NCBI RefSeq assembly: GCF_946479755.1
Contig: NZ_CAMLHC010000033.1
Location: 19,750 to 83,749 of the forward strand
Length of the DNA: 64,000 nt
Reading direction: 5' to 3'
Source: an uncultured Chitinophaga sp.
GTDB taxonomy: Bacteria > Bacteroidota > Bacteroidia > Chitinophagales > Chitinophagaceae
Shown here: piece by piece, positions 26,820-35,340 of the stretch
How the letters are laid out: every line of letters begins with the position of its first letter
Numbering within the stretch: position 1 is the first letter of the stretch
Position numbers and translations under genes: made by a program
The notes under the pieces: generated by a model
What the model was told of the DNA's origin: nothing
The model's database searches: none
What the model saw: the letters and a program-made list of their open reading frames with translations, nothing else

Positions 26820-26850
26820 CAAACCTACTGCAAAGGTTTTATTTATCAAA
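26820..26850 (-). promoter_or_regulatory. LEA-type gene promoter (TTTG-N19-TAGGTTTG)
   Basis: On the minus strand, TTTG (26850-26847), 19 bp, TAGGTTTG (26827-26820): a full match to the Bacteroidota consensus. The leader is about 20 nt. Confidence 0.8.
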
Positions 26851-27187
26851 AAACCGGCAACGAATTGGGAAACATTTAACGGGAAATTATGGTGGAGCCG
26901 GGTAGGGGCATCTCATTGTATAATCTAAAAGATAAATATTAAAAAATATTTTCTTTACGATTCTTTTTTATCTTTAAAAGCCTTCCTGAGCTTGGTTAAA
27001 ATCATCACGCAAGCAACTAATTTCTTTAGTATTTTTGCATTTGTCTGCCATTTTACTTTAATCGGTGAAATACTAATTTCATTAGCATATGAATAACTTT
27101 TCTATGAATTGTTATCCAGTTACTTGAAATTAATTGTTAAATAGATAACTCTAAGTAGATCAGCAGCTGTAACTATTCATTTCCGCA
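26851..27187. other. AT-rich intergenic stretch upstream of the WbqC-family gene
   Basis: No open frame. One perfect -7 element, TATTTTTG at 27030-27037, could start the WbqC transcript with a ~145-nt leader, but no TTTG is correctly placed. The block 26930-26975 is very AT-rich. Confidence 0.5.
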
Positions 27188-27841
27188 ATGCCGGGCAAAA
27201 ATTTTGACATTATGACAGAGAATGCAAAAAGTGAAGTACTATTAATTGAATCACAGTATTTTCCGCCGATTAGCTTCTACAAAACTTTAATTAACCACGA
27301 TATATTACAGATCGAGAAATATGAGCACTATCAAAAGCTCAGTTACCGGAACCGTTGTTACCTTGCCGGCCCAAATGGGCGTATGATTTTAAGTGTGCCG
27401 CTCACCCGGGGAAAAAATCAGCGGACGGTGATGAAGGACGTCCGGATCAGCAATGAGGAGAAATGGCAATCGTTGCATTGGAAAACGCTCGTGTCTGCTT
27501 ATCGTCGTTCTCCCTGGTTTGAATATTACGAAGAAGATATGCAGGGATTGTTTGAAAAACCGTTCAATTTTCTGCTCGACTGGAACATGGCCTGTTTCGA
27601 ATGGGTAAATAGCAAGCTCGGCATTAATCCGGTTATCCGGTTTACCGACAGCTATCAAAAGGATGTGCCCGGTGTGACGGACGCACGTGAACTAATCCTG
27701 CCCAATACCCCTGCAGGAGAAGAGGCGCCGCAATACACCCAGGTGTTCCAGGAACGTGTCGGTTTCCTGCCCGATCTGAGCATTCTGGACCTGCTTTTCT
27801 GCGAAGGGAAACAGTCAATGTCGGTCATCAATAATGCTTAA
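27188..27841 (+). CDS. WbqC-family protein
   Basis: The 217-aa protein matches the WbqC-like family: LLIESQYFPPISFYKTLINHD near the start, YEHYQKLSYRNRCYLAGPNGRMILSVPL, then WQSLHWKTLVSAYRRSPWFEYY and a DLLFCEG near the end. The family is linked with O-antigen loci in some bacteria and annotated in many Bacteroidota without a proven reaction. Start choices are ATG 27188 and ATG 27212. There is no polysaccharide locus nearby, so context gives no help. Confidence 0.8.
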   Translation: MPGKNFDIMTENAKSEVLLIESQYFPPISFYKTLINHDILQIEKYEHYQKLSYRNRCYLAGPNGRMILSVPLTRGKNQRTVMKDVRISNEEKWQSLHWKTLVSAYRRSPWFEYYEEDMQGLFEKPFNFLLDWNMACFEWVNSKLGINPVIRFTDSYQKDVPGVTDARELILPNTPAGEEAPQYTQVFQERVGFLPDLSILDLLFCEGKQSMSVINNA

Positions 27842-27865
27842 TAAATATTAAATAAATTTATTTAA

Positions 27866-27895
27866 TTGGTTGATTTATAATTGTTTGTATATTTG
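27866..27895 (+). promoter_or_regulatory. Arginine decarboxylase promoter (TTG-N19-TATATTTG)
   Basis: TTG at 27866-27868, 19 bp, then a perfect TATATTTG at 27888-27895. The leader would be about 185 nt. A second perfect -7 element, TAGCTTTG at 27964-27971, lies inside that leader without a good -33. Confidence 0.65.
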
Positions 27896-28087
27896 CAACG
27901 ATGTTGACCTGTTGCCCGGCCGGGCCCCCGGAAAAAAATTACTGCAGCAATCAACAAAATATTTAGCTTTGCAACCAATTTTGCTGGGTTTCGAACTGAC
28001 GTAGGTGTGTAAACCAGGAGTTTCCAGCGAGGAAAAGGAGCATTTATCCTGTAGTTTATTTTATTACTAATTCATTTGCAGATTTAA

Positions 28088-29488
28088 ATGAACAACACCT
28101 ACACCGACCTCGTTAAACAGACTTTTGAATTCCCCCAGGAGGGCTTTGATGTAAAAGACAACTACCTGGAGTTTAACGGTTTGGACATTAAGGCGCTGAT
28201 TGACAAGTACGGAACGCCTTTTAAGTTGACCTACCTTCCCAAGATCGGAATGCAGGTCAACAAGGCAAAGAAAATGTTTCATGACGCCATCAAAAAGAAC
28301 AGGTACGACGGAAAGTATTATTATTGCTATTGTACCAAAAGTTCGCACTTCTCCTTTATTATGGAGGAAACCCTGAAACATGGGGTGCACATCGAAACCT
28401 CGTTTGCTTATGATATCGATATCGTAAACAAGCTGTACGAAAAAAAGAAGATCAACAAAGAGACGTTTGTTCTCTGTAACGGTTTCAAAACAAAAGCCTA
28501 CACCAGGGCCATCGCCAGACTGATCAACAGCGGCTTTAAAAATGTGATCCCGGTGCTGGACAATAAAGAGGAACTGGAAGACTACAAACGGAACATCCGG
28601 ATAAAAGATAAAGTGAAACTGGGTATCCGCGTTGCTGCGGAAGAAGAGCCCAGCTTCGACTTCTATACCTCCCGTCTGGGTGTGCCTCCCCGTGATATCC
28701 TTGAGTATTACGTGGATAAAATCAAGGGAAATGAGAAGTTTGAGCTGAAAATGCTGCACTTCTTTATGAACAAAGGGATCAAAGATGATATCTTCTATTG
28801 GTCTCAGTTCAACAGGGTGATCAACCTGTACTGCCAGCTGAAAAAGATCTGCCCTGAACTGGACAGTATCAACATTGGTGGCGGCTTCCCGATCAAACAC
28901 TCTCTGGGCTTCGACTATGACTATAATTACATCGTTAACGAGATTGTAGCCAACATCAAAAGCACCTGCAAAAAAAATAAAGTGCCGGTTCCGGACATCT
29001 ACACCGAATTCGGTTCCTTTACAGTAGGAGAGAGCGGCGCTGTTATCTACAGCGTGGTAGGTGAAAAAATGCAGAACGACAGGGAGTCCTGGTATATGAT
29101 CGACAGTTCTTTCATTACCACCTTGCCGGACACATGGGGTATCGGGGAGAAATTCCTGATGCTGCCGATCAACAAGTGGGACCAGGAATACCAGGAAGTG
29201 CACCTGGGAGGTCTTACCTGCGACGGATACGATTTTTACACTTCTGAGGAACATATCAATGCGGTATTTTTACCGAAACAACAGCCGAGCGGAGAGCCGC
29301 TGTATATCGGTTTCTTCCATACCGGCGCCTACCAGGACCAGCTGAGCGGATACGGTGGTATCAAACACTGCCTTATCCCATCCCCCAAGCATGTGATTGT
29401 GGGATACGATAAAAACGGACAGCTGAAAGACTGGTTGTATGCGAAAGAACAAACTTCTCAGAGCATGTTGAAGATTTTGGGTTATTAA
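28088..29488 (+). CDS. Arginine decarboxylase, alanine-racemase-fold (Bacteroidota type)
   Basis: This 466-aa fold-III PLP enzyme should decarboxylate arginine to agmatine, feeding polyamine synthesis. The PLP Lys is K84 in YYYCYCTKSSHF. Other marks are GIRVAAEEEPSFDFYTSRLG, MLHFFMNKGI (in place of the usual HFHxGS), DSINIGGGFPIK, TEFGSFTVGESG and LGGLTCDGYDFY with the active-site Cys-Asp pair. The sequence follows the shorter Bacteroidota arginine decarboxylases rather than the ~630-aa SpeA. Other basic amino acids remain possible as substrate. Confidence 0.87.
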   Translation: MNNTYTDLVKQTFEFPQEGFDVKDNYLEFNGLDIKALIDKYGTPFKLTYLPKIGMQVNKAKKMFHDAIKKNRYDGKYYYCYCTKSSHFSFIMEETLKHGVHIETSFAYDIDIVNKLYEKKKINKETFVLCNGFKTKAYTRAIARLINSGFKNVIPVLDNKEELEDYKRNIRIKDKVKLGIRVAAEEEPSFDFYTSRLGVPPRDILEYYVDKIKGNEKFELKMLHFFMNKGIKDDIFYWSQFNRVINLYCQLKKICPELDSINIGGGFPIKHSLGFDYDYNYIVNEIVANIKSTCKKNKVPVPDIYTEFGSFTVGESGAVIYSVVGEKMQNDRESWYMIDSSFITTLPDTWGIGEKFLMLPINKWDQEYQEVHLGGLTCDGYDFYTSEEHINAVFLPKQQPSGEPLYIGFFHTGAYQDQLSGYGGIKHCLIPSPKHVIVGYDKNGQLKDWLYAKEQTSQSMLKILGY

Positions 29489-29511
29489 AAAAATGGGTTA
29501 GTAATCCTACT

Positions 29512-29544
29512 GAAAGCCCCCCGATTTTTCGGGGGGCTTCTTTT
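29512..29544 (+). terminator. Intrinsic terminator after arginine decarboxylase
   Basis: GAAAGCCCCCCGA and TCGGGGGGCTTC form an 11-bp GC-rich stem with a T-rich loop, followed by TTTTA. Confidence 0.9.
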
Positions 29545-29882
29545 ATGTGTGAAAGTTCAGGGCAAAAAAAAGGACTTTCATTGCTGAAAGCCCCATCCAT
29601 GGCATAGGTTAGATGATGTCCAATAGCATAAGGACAATAGGAAATAATTTGATATCACAAATATAGTGTAGCCGTTCACGCTGGATAAGCCCTAAAAGTT
29701 GTAATTTTTTATAATCTGATAACGCGATATTTGAATTGATTTGGTGTTAATATAGTATTATAACATTTACAAATCGTTAACATTTACGCGGTCTTTCAGG
29801 AGATTAGCGATTGGGGTTTTTTAGGGAGAAGTGGTGGGTACAGCAGATAAAAAAATGTTATATCTCACACAGACGTGTAGTA
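29545..29882. other. Intergenic stretch between convergent genes
   Basis: No gene recognised. AACATTTAC occurs twice, 17 bp apart (29763 and 29780 region), in an AT-rich block, and ACTTTCATTGCTGAAAG near 29572 could form a small hairpin. No tRNA or known RNA family is apparent. Confidence 0.5.
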
Positions 29883-30716
29883 TCAATCTTCCTGGGCCTC
29901 ATTGAGATAGCTGATGGCAGCGCCGCATTGTTTTTCTATTTCAGTAAAACAGGCGTCCAGCAGTTCCAGCTCTCCCTTCATGAAGGCGGCTTTACCGGAA
30001 CGGGAAAACCCTTTCACCAGCAGGAATTGTTTGGTGAGGTTCTGATTGATCAGCGACAGATGCTGCTTTTGTTTTTCCATGGTGCGCTGCTGTTCCATAG
30101 AGATGATGTTGCGGTAGTACTGGCCCAGCGCGCGGATCAGGAAGAGCATGTACAGGATCACCGTGATGGGATTGGACATCAGCTGGAAGGTGTCGGAATA
30201 ACCGGAGCTGATATATACGGTAATACCATTGATTTTGATGTAGGCCACCGCACAGAGATAGGCGCAGAGGATGCTGCATAGCACGAGCGCCGTCCGTATG
30301 TTGACCGTAATATAAGCCAGCAGGATACTCATCGACCATACGATAGCGTACCGGGGGGAAAGGTCCTGGTTGTTGAGAAAAGAAGAAAGAATTGGTATCA
30401 GTAGGGTGCAACAGGAGGTGACCAGTCCCACTACCCGGGCAGCTACACCGCGTCTCAACAGGTAAAGACAAACGGACAATACCGCTACCATACAGGGGAT
30501 CAGTACCATGTTGACCTCATTCTGGCTGATCATGGCCAGCAGCATAACGGGGAATAACAGTAGTATGTAAAAAAAGAGATAGTCAAAGATGAGCCGGAGC
30601 TTCGCCTGTTCATAGGTGTCTTCGGTATGCTGCAACACATTGCCGATCACTGCTTTTTCCGAGCTGAGGTAAATGCTCTTGGTAAATAACCAGGCATTCC
30701 TGAAATGCTTTGCCAT
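29883..30716 (-). CDS. Six-span inner-membrane protein with cytoplasmic coiled-coil tail, unrecognised
   Basis: The 277-aa product has six predicted spans, at about residues 41-62, 68-86, 92-113, 123-138, 142-160 and 182-196. A charged helix (YRNIISMEQQRTMEKQKQHL) and a 60-residue acidic end follow. The layout is that of the sensor half of multi-span histidine kinases or cyclases, but no H-box or catalytic domain is present, so it may be a stand-alone sensor or a scaffold. ATG at 30716 is preferred; an in-frame ATG at 30770 would add 18 residues. The Hsp20 gene lies upstream on the same strand beyond a terminator. Confidence 0.6.
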   Translation of the reverse strand: MAKHFRNAWLFTKSIYLSSEKAVIGNVLQHTEDTYEQAKLRLIFDYLFFYILLLFPVMLLAMISQNEVNMVLIPCMVAVLSVCLYLLRRGVAARVVGLVTSCCTLLIPILSSFLNNQDLSPRYAIVWSMSILLAYITVNIRTALVLCSILCAYLCAVAYIKINGITVYISSGYSDTFQLMSNPITVILYMLFLIRALGQYYRNIISMEQQRTMEKQKQHLSLINQNLTKQFLLVKGFSRSGKAAFMKGELELLDACFTEIEKQCGAAISYLNEAQED

Positions 30717-30792
30717 TAGCGCTTGCTTAAGGAAGCAAATTATTGTATTAATCCGCACCAGTTGATTCAACGTTTGTGTGAATTATACACAT

Positions 30793-30827
30793 ATGAAAAA
30801 GGAGATACCAGATGGTACCTCCTTTCT
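30793..30827 (-). terminator. Terminator after the Hsp20 gene
   Basis: On the minus strand, AAAGGAGGTACC pairs with GGTATCTCCTTT around ATCT, one bulge, followed by a T-rich tract. It is about 50 bp past the hsp20 stop. Confidence 0.7.
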
Positions 30828-30875
30828 TAACCCCCATGTTTCGGACAGCTTCGGGAGGAAGCCATCCTGTATCCC

Positions 30876-31316
30876 TTATTCCACTACTATCTCTTTGGGT
30901 GCGTCCTGTTTGTTTTCCTTTTTGGAAAGGGTCACTTTCAGGATACCGTTTTCATATTTCGCCTGAATCCTGTTGACGTCCACCGCTTCAGTGATGCTGA
31001 AGGAACGTTTGAAGGATTTGAAGTTAAACTCGCGGCGCACTTGTTTGTCGCCTTCGGTTTTAGCTTCCGCTTTTCTTTCTGCGCTGATGGTAATCGCTTT
31101 CTCATCTGCACTGATCTTAAAGTCTTCTTTCACAAAACCAGGTGCTACTACATCCAGCAGAAATGCGTCTTTTGTTTCTACGATGTTCACCGGAGGATGG
31201 GTGGTAAAAAAGTCGCTGGTCAGAAAGTCGTCTTTTACATATTTGTTCCATCCGCCATTAAAAATGTCTTCAACTAATCTGGGAAGAGGGCTGTGGTTAA
31301 ATTTTACGTGTGTCAT
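30876..31316 (-). CDS. Hsp20/alpha-crystallin family small heat-shock protein
   Basis: A 146-aa ATP-independent holdase. The alpha-crystallin domain runs from about residue 40 (PPVNIVETKDAFLLDVVAPGF) through KEDFKISADEKAITISAE and FNFKSFKRSFSITEAVDVN to the signature AKYENGILKVTLSKKE near the C-terminus, followed by the KEIVVE tail. The N-terminal arm contains SPLPRLVEDIFNG, typical of Bacteroidota members. No heat-shock promoter element could be assigned upstream. Confidence 0.92.
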   Translation of the reverse strand: MTHVKFNHSPLPRLVEDIFNGGWNKYVKDDFLTSDFFTTHPPVNIVETKDAFLLDVVAPGFVKEDFKISADEKAITISAERKAEAKTEGDKQVRREFNFKSFKRSFSITEAVDVNRIQAKYENGILKVTLSKKENKQDAPKEIVVE

Positions 31317-31515
31317 GGTTTTATTAGTTTTTTAGTGTGAAATCAATTTTGTTGTTCAACACCGGTTACAGATCAAATGGGATACCATGCCAACAAAACT
31401 GCTATTTTGTTAGTAAAATGGTTACAGATACTGACAATATGTCGTTTTGATTGTTTGTGTTGTGTCAAAAAGTCTTTTATGGGGATGGATTTTTTACTTT
31501 TTGCTCCTATATCTT

Positions 31516-31523
31516 TAACTTTG
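31516..31523 (+). promoter_or_regulatory. -7 element of the bacilliredoxin gene
   Basis: A perfect TAACTTTG 33 bp upstream of the ATG at 31556. TTTT at 31492-31495 is 20 bp further upstream, a partial -33 match. Confidence 0.5.
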
Positions 31524-31555
31524 TCGAAAATCTTAACACAAAAAACTATAATTAT

Positions 31556-31969
31556 ATGTATCCTGCGGAATTAGTTATGCCTAGAAAGGCTGAGTTGACT
31601 GATAATGGATTTGAGGAGCTGCTGACCTCCGGCAGTGTAGACGACACGCTGAAGAAAGAAGGTACCACGCTGGTAGTAATAAATTCTGTATGTGGCTGCT
31701 CTGCTGCCACTGCACGTCCTGGTGTACTGATGGCTGTTGCGCACAGTGAAAAGAAACCGGACAGACTGACCACTGCTTTTGCGGGTTTTGATCTGGAAGC
31801 GGTACAGCAGATCCGTACACACCTGATGCCTTATCCTCCGTCTTCTCCTTCCATTGCGCTGTTTAAAGACGGACAGCTGGTGCATTTTATCGAACGTCAC
31901 ATGATCGAGGGCCGTTCAGCACAGATGATTGCTGCCAACCTCGCTGATGCGTTTGAACAATATTGCTAA
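31556..31969 (+). CDS. BrxA/BrxB-family bacilliredoxin
   Basis: The 137-aa thioredoxin-fold protein carries the family's CGC motif at residues 46-48 (VINSVCGCSAATARPG). In Firmicutes such proteins remove bacillithiol from mixed disulfides; Bacteroidota members are annotated by homology. Other family marks are MYPAELVMPRKAELTDNGFEELL, split here, and PPSSPSIALFKDGQLVHFIERHMIEG. The start at 31556 gives the conserved N-terminus; the frame is open to 31451 but that extension is AT-rich and contains the promoter. Confidence 0.92.
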   Translation: MYPAELVMPRKAELTDNGFEELLTSGSVDDTLKKEGTTLVVINSVCGCSAATARPGVLMAVAHSEKKPDRLTTAFAGFDLEAVQQIRTHLMPYPPSSPSIALFKDGQLVHFIERHMIEGRSAQMIAANLADAFEQYC

Positions 31970-32095
31970 TACTTTAATTCCGGAATTCCAATTCAGAATT
32001 TCGAAATTACATCGTACTTTGGTGGTTTGATTTTCCTTATTGACTAATTCGGCTTTGTTCATAGGAAAACTCAGATCACCAATTTTTTTTAGGCT

Positions 32096-33394
32096 ATGTA
32101 TCCTAATTTATATTACGCTTTTAGAGACCTGTTTGGCATAGAGATCCCTGCTTTTAAAATCCTTCAGACATTTGGCTTTTTCGTGGCCGTTGCTTTTCTG
32201 GCAGGGGCCTGGGTGTTAACGAAAGAATTGAAGCGCCGTGAACAACTGGGCTGGCTGAAGCCTGTTGCCGAAACGGTGATGACAGGCGGTCCTGCCGGTA
32301 CCAGCGAATATATCACCAACGGCATTCTCGGGTTTCTGCTGGGCTGGAAAGGGTTAGGACTGATCCTTAACTGGGACACGGTATCCCAGAATTTCCAGGG
32401 TTTTATCCTTTCCGGGGAAGGTAGCTTCCTGGGCGGCCTCGCCGTGGCGGCCCTGCTGATTTTCCTGAAATATAACAGCTCCAAAGGCAAAAAAGGGACC
32501 GTAGCCAAAAAAGAAACCGTAAGCATATGGCCTCACCAGCGCGTGCCGGATATTATTGTGATGGCGGCCATCGCCGGACTGCTGGGCGCTAAAGTATTTC
32601 ACAACCTGGAGAACTGGAACGACTTTGTACAGGACCCCATCGGGGCTTTACTCTCTTTCAGCGGCCTGACGTTCTACGGAGGCCTGATCGTTGCGACAGT
32701 CGTGATCCTGCGGTATGCCCGTAAAAAGCAGATCAGCATCAAACACCTGATAGACAGCGCTGCGCCCGCACTGATGCTGGCTTACGCCATTGGTAGAATG
32801 GGCTGCCAGTTTTCCGGCGACGGTGACTGGGGCATCTACAACAGCGCCTATATCACAGATACAACCGGCCATGTAGTGCAGGTGGCGCCGGCTGAATTTA
32901 ACAACGCCGTACAACGGAATATTACTTTCTTCCAGCAACAATACAGCGATACCGCCCATATTCCCCATGCGGCATTTGCCAAACCGGCTGCCCTGGGCTT
33001 TCTGCCTGACTGGTTCTTTGCTTCCGGTTACGCACACAACGTCGTAAACGAAGGCGTGCCCCTGCCGGGTTGCGAAGGTCCATACTGCCGCGTGTTACCC
33101 GTTGGCGTATATCCTACACCGTTATATGAGATCCTGGCCTGCCTGTTACTGACCGGCGTGCTTTGGGCGATCCGTAAAAAAATAACCGTACCGGGTGTCA
33201 TCTTCGGTATCTACCTCGTACTGAATGGCCTGGAGCGTTTCTTCGTTGAAAAGATCCGTGTCAACACGAAATACAACATTTTTGGTTTTCATCCCACGCA
33301 GGCAGAGATCATCTCTTTCCTGATGATTGTCGGAGGCATTGTCTGGATATGGTATTGCCGTAAAAAAAATGCAGCTGTTGCGACAGCTGCCTGA
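32096..33394 (+). CDS. lgt: Prolipoprotein diacylglyceryl transferase, long Bacteroidota form
   Basis: Lgt moves diacylglycerol from phosphatidylglycerol to the lipobox Cys of prolipoproteins in the inner membrane. The 432-aa protein is much longer than the ~290-aa E. coli enzyme. The extra length is in loops, including a Lys-rich segment near 125-140 and a ~95-residue insert after the signature. The Lgt signature appears as YAIGRMGCQFSGDGDWG, and the C-terminal end has YPTPLYEI and GLERFFVEKIRVN. Many substrates are encoded in this window. Confidence 0.92.
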   Translation: MYPNLYYAFRDLFGIEIPAFKILQTFGFFVAVAFLAGAWVLTKELKRREQLGWLKPVAETVMTGGPAGTSEYITNGILGFLLGWKGLGLILNWDTVSQNFQGFILSGEGSFLGGLAVAALLIFLKYNSSKGKKGTVAKKETVSIWPHQRVPDIIVMAAIAGLLGAKVFHNLENWNDFVQDPIGALLSFSGLTFYGGLIVATVVILRYARKKQISIKHLIDSAAPALMLAYAIGRMGCQFSGDGDWGIYNSAYITDTTGHVVQVAPAEFNNAVQRNITFFQQQYSDTAHIPHAAFAKPAALGFLPDWFFASGYAHNVVNEGVPLPGCEGPYCRVLPVGVYPTPLYEILACLLLTGVLWAIRKKITVPGVIFGIYLVLNGLERFFVEKIRVNTKYNIFGFHPTQAEIISFLMIVGGIVWIWYCRKKNAAVATAA

Positions 33395-33402
33395 TATTGA
33401 AT

Positions 33403-33831
33403 ATGCAACGTCATTCGGTATTAATACCTTTGTCGCATGAGCACAAGCGTCTGTTATTCGTATGCCGCTATCTGAAAAAGGATGCAGCGCCCTACGAAGG
33501 TTTTCCCCTGGAAACACAGGCCCGGTTTGAATACATGGTGAAAGTGTTCCAGGAACTCATGGTGCCGCATATTCAAAAGGAAGAATATCTCTTTGAGAAA
33601 TGCGCCGGTCATGATCCCCGGGTGGATGCATTGATCGCCGAACTGCAGGAAGAACACCGGGTTATCTCCGGCATGTACAGTGCCATTACCGAAAGCACCC
33701 GGCTGGAAGACGATATGGACAAAATAGCCACCAGCCTGGAAGCACACATCCGGAAAGAGGAACGGGTGTTTTTTGAACTGGTCCAGGAAGTACTGCCTGG
33801 TATTCTCGAAAATATCCGCTGGGAAAAATAA
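33403..33831 (+). CDS. Hemerythrin HHE-domain protein
   Basis: The 142-aa four-helix bundle protein shows the spaced His/Glu ligands of hemerythrin-like domains: LSHEHKRLLF, VPHIQKEEYLFE, LQEEHRVISGMY and LEAHIRKEERVFFE. Such domains bind a di-iron centre and may sense or store oxygen or nitric oxide. ATG at 33403 follows the lgt stop by eight bases, so the two genes are likely co-transcribed. A TTG six bases earlier is also in frame. Confidence 0.85.
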   Translation: MQRHSVLIPLSHEHKRLLFVCRYLKKDAAPYEGFPLETQARFEYMVKVFQELMVPHIQKEEYLFEKCAGHDPRVDALIAELQEEHRVISGMYSAITESTRLEDDMDKIATSLEAHIRKEERVFFELVQEVLPGILENIRWEK

Positions 33832-34013
33832 AAAATACTATATCTTGTTATAAGAACAATGAGCGGTTTCTGTAAGCAGGTACAGCCGTTACCGGAACCA
33901 ATCCCTTTTATCTGTGCGCCTTGATGGCAGCCAACTGTAGTAATTTTATCCCTGTCTTATTAAGACCTTGCATGTCCATTTTTTGTTGAGCTGTTAAACC
34001 ATCAATCGGTTTT

Positions 34014-34937
34014 ATGTGGAAGGCTTTTGCATATTATTTATTCACTTGTTTAGCCATCGTTTCCCGGACTTTTGCCGGCATCGGGGAAGATAGTCTGAAC
34101 CGGTATGACATGCTCGATCCGGAAGACAAACTCTGTGCTTCGTTCACTTATCAGCAAGGTACTGTAGTCCTGAACAATGGTATGGTACTGTCGGTGCCGG
34201 AAGGGTACCGTTTCCTCGACGCGGTACAGGGACGCACCCTGGTGGAACGCCTTTGGGGCAACCCGCAGAACCCCGGTTTCCTGGGATTACTGCTGCCACA
34301 GCCCGGCAGTCAGCCTGAGAACATCCTCTTTGGTATCGAAATTTCCATGGACGAAACAGGGTATCTCAGTGAACAGGAGGCCCGGCAGCTCAATTACGCG
34401 GCGCTGATGCAGAAGATGCAGCAGCACCTGCAGCAGGAAAATAACTGGCGCAACAAGAAAGGGCTGAACACTGTGACGGATATGTACTGGGCCATGCCGC
34501 CGGCCTACCATGAAAATGATCATACCCAGCACCTGGTCCGTATCCTGCAACTGGGAAAAAACGCTTCCATCCTTAACTATGAAATGCGGATACTGACCCG
34601 TACCGGCGCCCTGTCGCTCACAGCCGTGGCCAACACCCGTCAACTCAATGCGTTGCAGACGCTGATGCCGGCTATGGTGGCTAATATTCATCTGCCGGTA
34701 GGGCAGCGTTACCTGGATTTTAATCCGCATACCGATCAGATCGCCGCCTGGACCGAAAGGGTGATACGCATGGGGGAGCTCCTCGATGCCGGTCATTTTT
34801 TTGAGTGGCTGCTGAATACCTGGCTGTTTGTAGCAGTATGCCTGGTTATGGTCTTATTTATATATGTCATGCAGTATATCCATCGCCGCCGGGAGCTGCC
34901 CAAGCAGTTTTTTCATGTGGACGAGCGGCTGAATTAA
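34014..34937 (+). CDS. DUF2167-family membrane protein
   Basis: The 307-aa protein has a signal peptide, then the DUF2167 opening (FTYQQGTVVLNNGMVLSVPEGYRFLDA, VERLWGNPQNPGFLGLLLP, all in order). The YAALMQKMQQHLQQENNWRNK region follows, then a C-terminal membrane span at about residues 270-292 with a short basic cytoplasmic tail. Family members are inner-membrane proteins of unknown role. The 54-bp minisatellite begins 16 bp past its stop codon. Confidence 0.8.
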   Translation: MWKAFAYYLFTCLAIVSRTFAGIGEDSLNRYDMLDPEDKLCASFTYQQGTVVLNNGMVLSVPEGYRFLDAVQGRTLVERLWGNPQNPGFLGLLLPQPGSQPENILFGIEISMDETGYLSEQEARQLNYAALMQKMQQHLQQENNWRNKKGLNTVTDMYWAMPPAYHENDHTQHLVRILQLGKNASILNYEMRILTRTGALSLTAVANTRQLNALQTLMPAMVANIHLPVGQRYLDFNPHTDQIAAWTERVIRMGELLDAGHFFEWLLNTWLFVAVCLVMVLFIYVMQYIHRRRELPKQFFHVDERLN

Positions 34938-34940
34938 GCT

Positions 34941-35171
34941 GCCCATACGAAACCCTTTGAACCGGCTCCCCCATACAAAGCCCTTTAGCCAGGCTTCCCT
35001 GCCAAAGCCTTTGAACCGGCTCCCCCATACAAAGCCCTTTAGCCAGACTTCCCTGTCAGAGCCTTTGAACCGGCTCCCCATACAAAGTCCTTTTAGCCAG
35101 GCTTCCCTGCCAAACCCTTTTGAACCGGCTCCCCCATACAAAGCCCTTTTAGCCAGGCTTCCCTGCCAGCC
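34941..35171. repeat. 54-bp minisatellite made of two 27-bp half-units
   Basis: Four consecutive 54-bp copies start at 34954, 35008, 35062 and 35116, preceded by a partial copy. Each has half A (CCTTTGAACCGG...CATACAAAG) and half B (CCCTTTAGCCAGG...CTGCCAAAG). The halves are related to each other, and both begin CTTT and end AAAG, so half B can fold as a hairpin (CTTTAGCCAGG / CCCTGCCAAAG). Copies differ by a few substitutions and single-base indels. There are no unique spacers. Confidence 0.9.
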
Positions 35172-35340
35172 TCTTCCGATGAGGCCGTTGATCCCTCCTT
35201 TTTACCGCCTGTACCCTCCATTTCACCTCCCGAACTTCCACAGCAGCTGGCCTGAAACATTTCCTTTTTTGGGTCGTCTTCTTATTGTTCCCGTTACATA
35301 TTGCCGTTCATCCCTGGTTATTGACCGTTTGTGTAACAAT
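35172..35340. other. Pyrimidine-rich intergenic stretch
   Basis: Between the minisatellite and the operator-like region, the plus strand is unusually C/T-rich up to about 35290 (for example CCCTCCTTTTTACCGCC). No gene or hairpin is supported. Confidence 0.5.

Noticed and set aside
27975..28010. GGTTTCGAACTGACG resembling a tRNA T-arm
   Set aside because: No acceptor stem, D-arm or anticodon arm can be built around it; it lies in the arginine decarboxylase leader.
34941..35171. Possible CRISPR array
   Set aside because: The units abut directly with no unique spacers, the repeat is 54 bp and diverged, and no cas genes are present.
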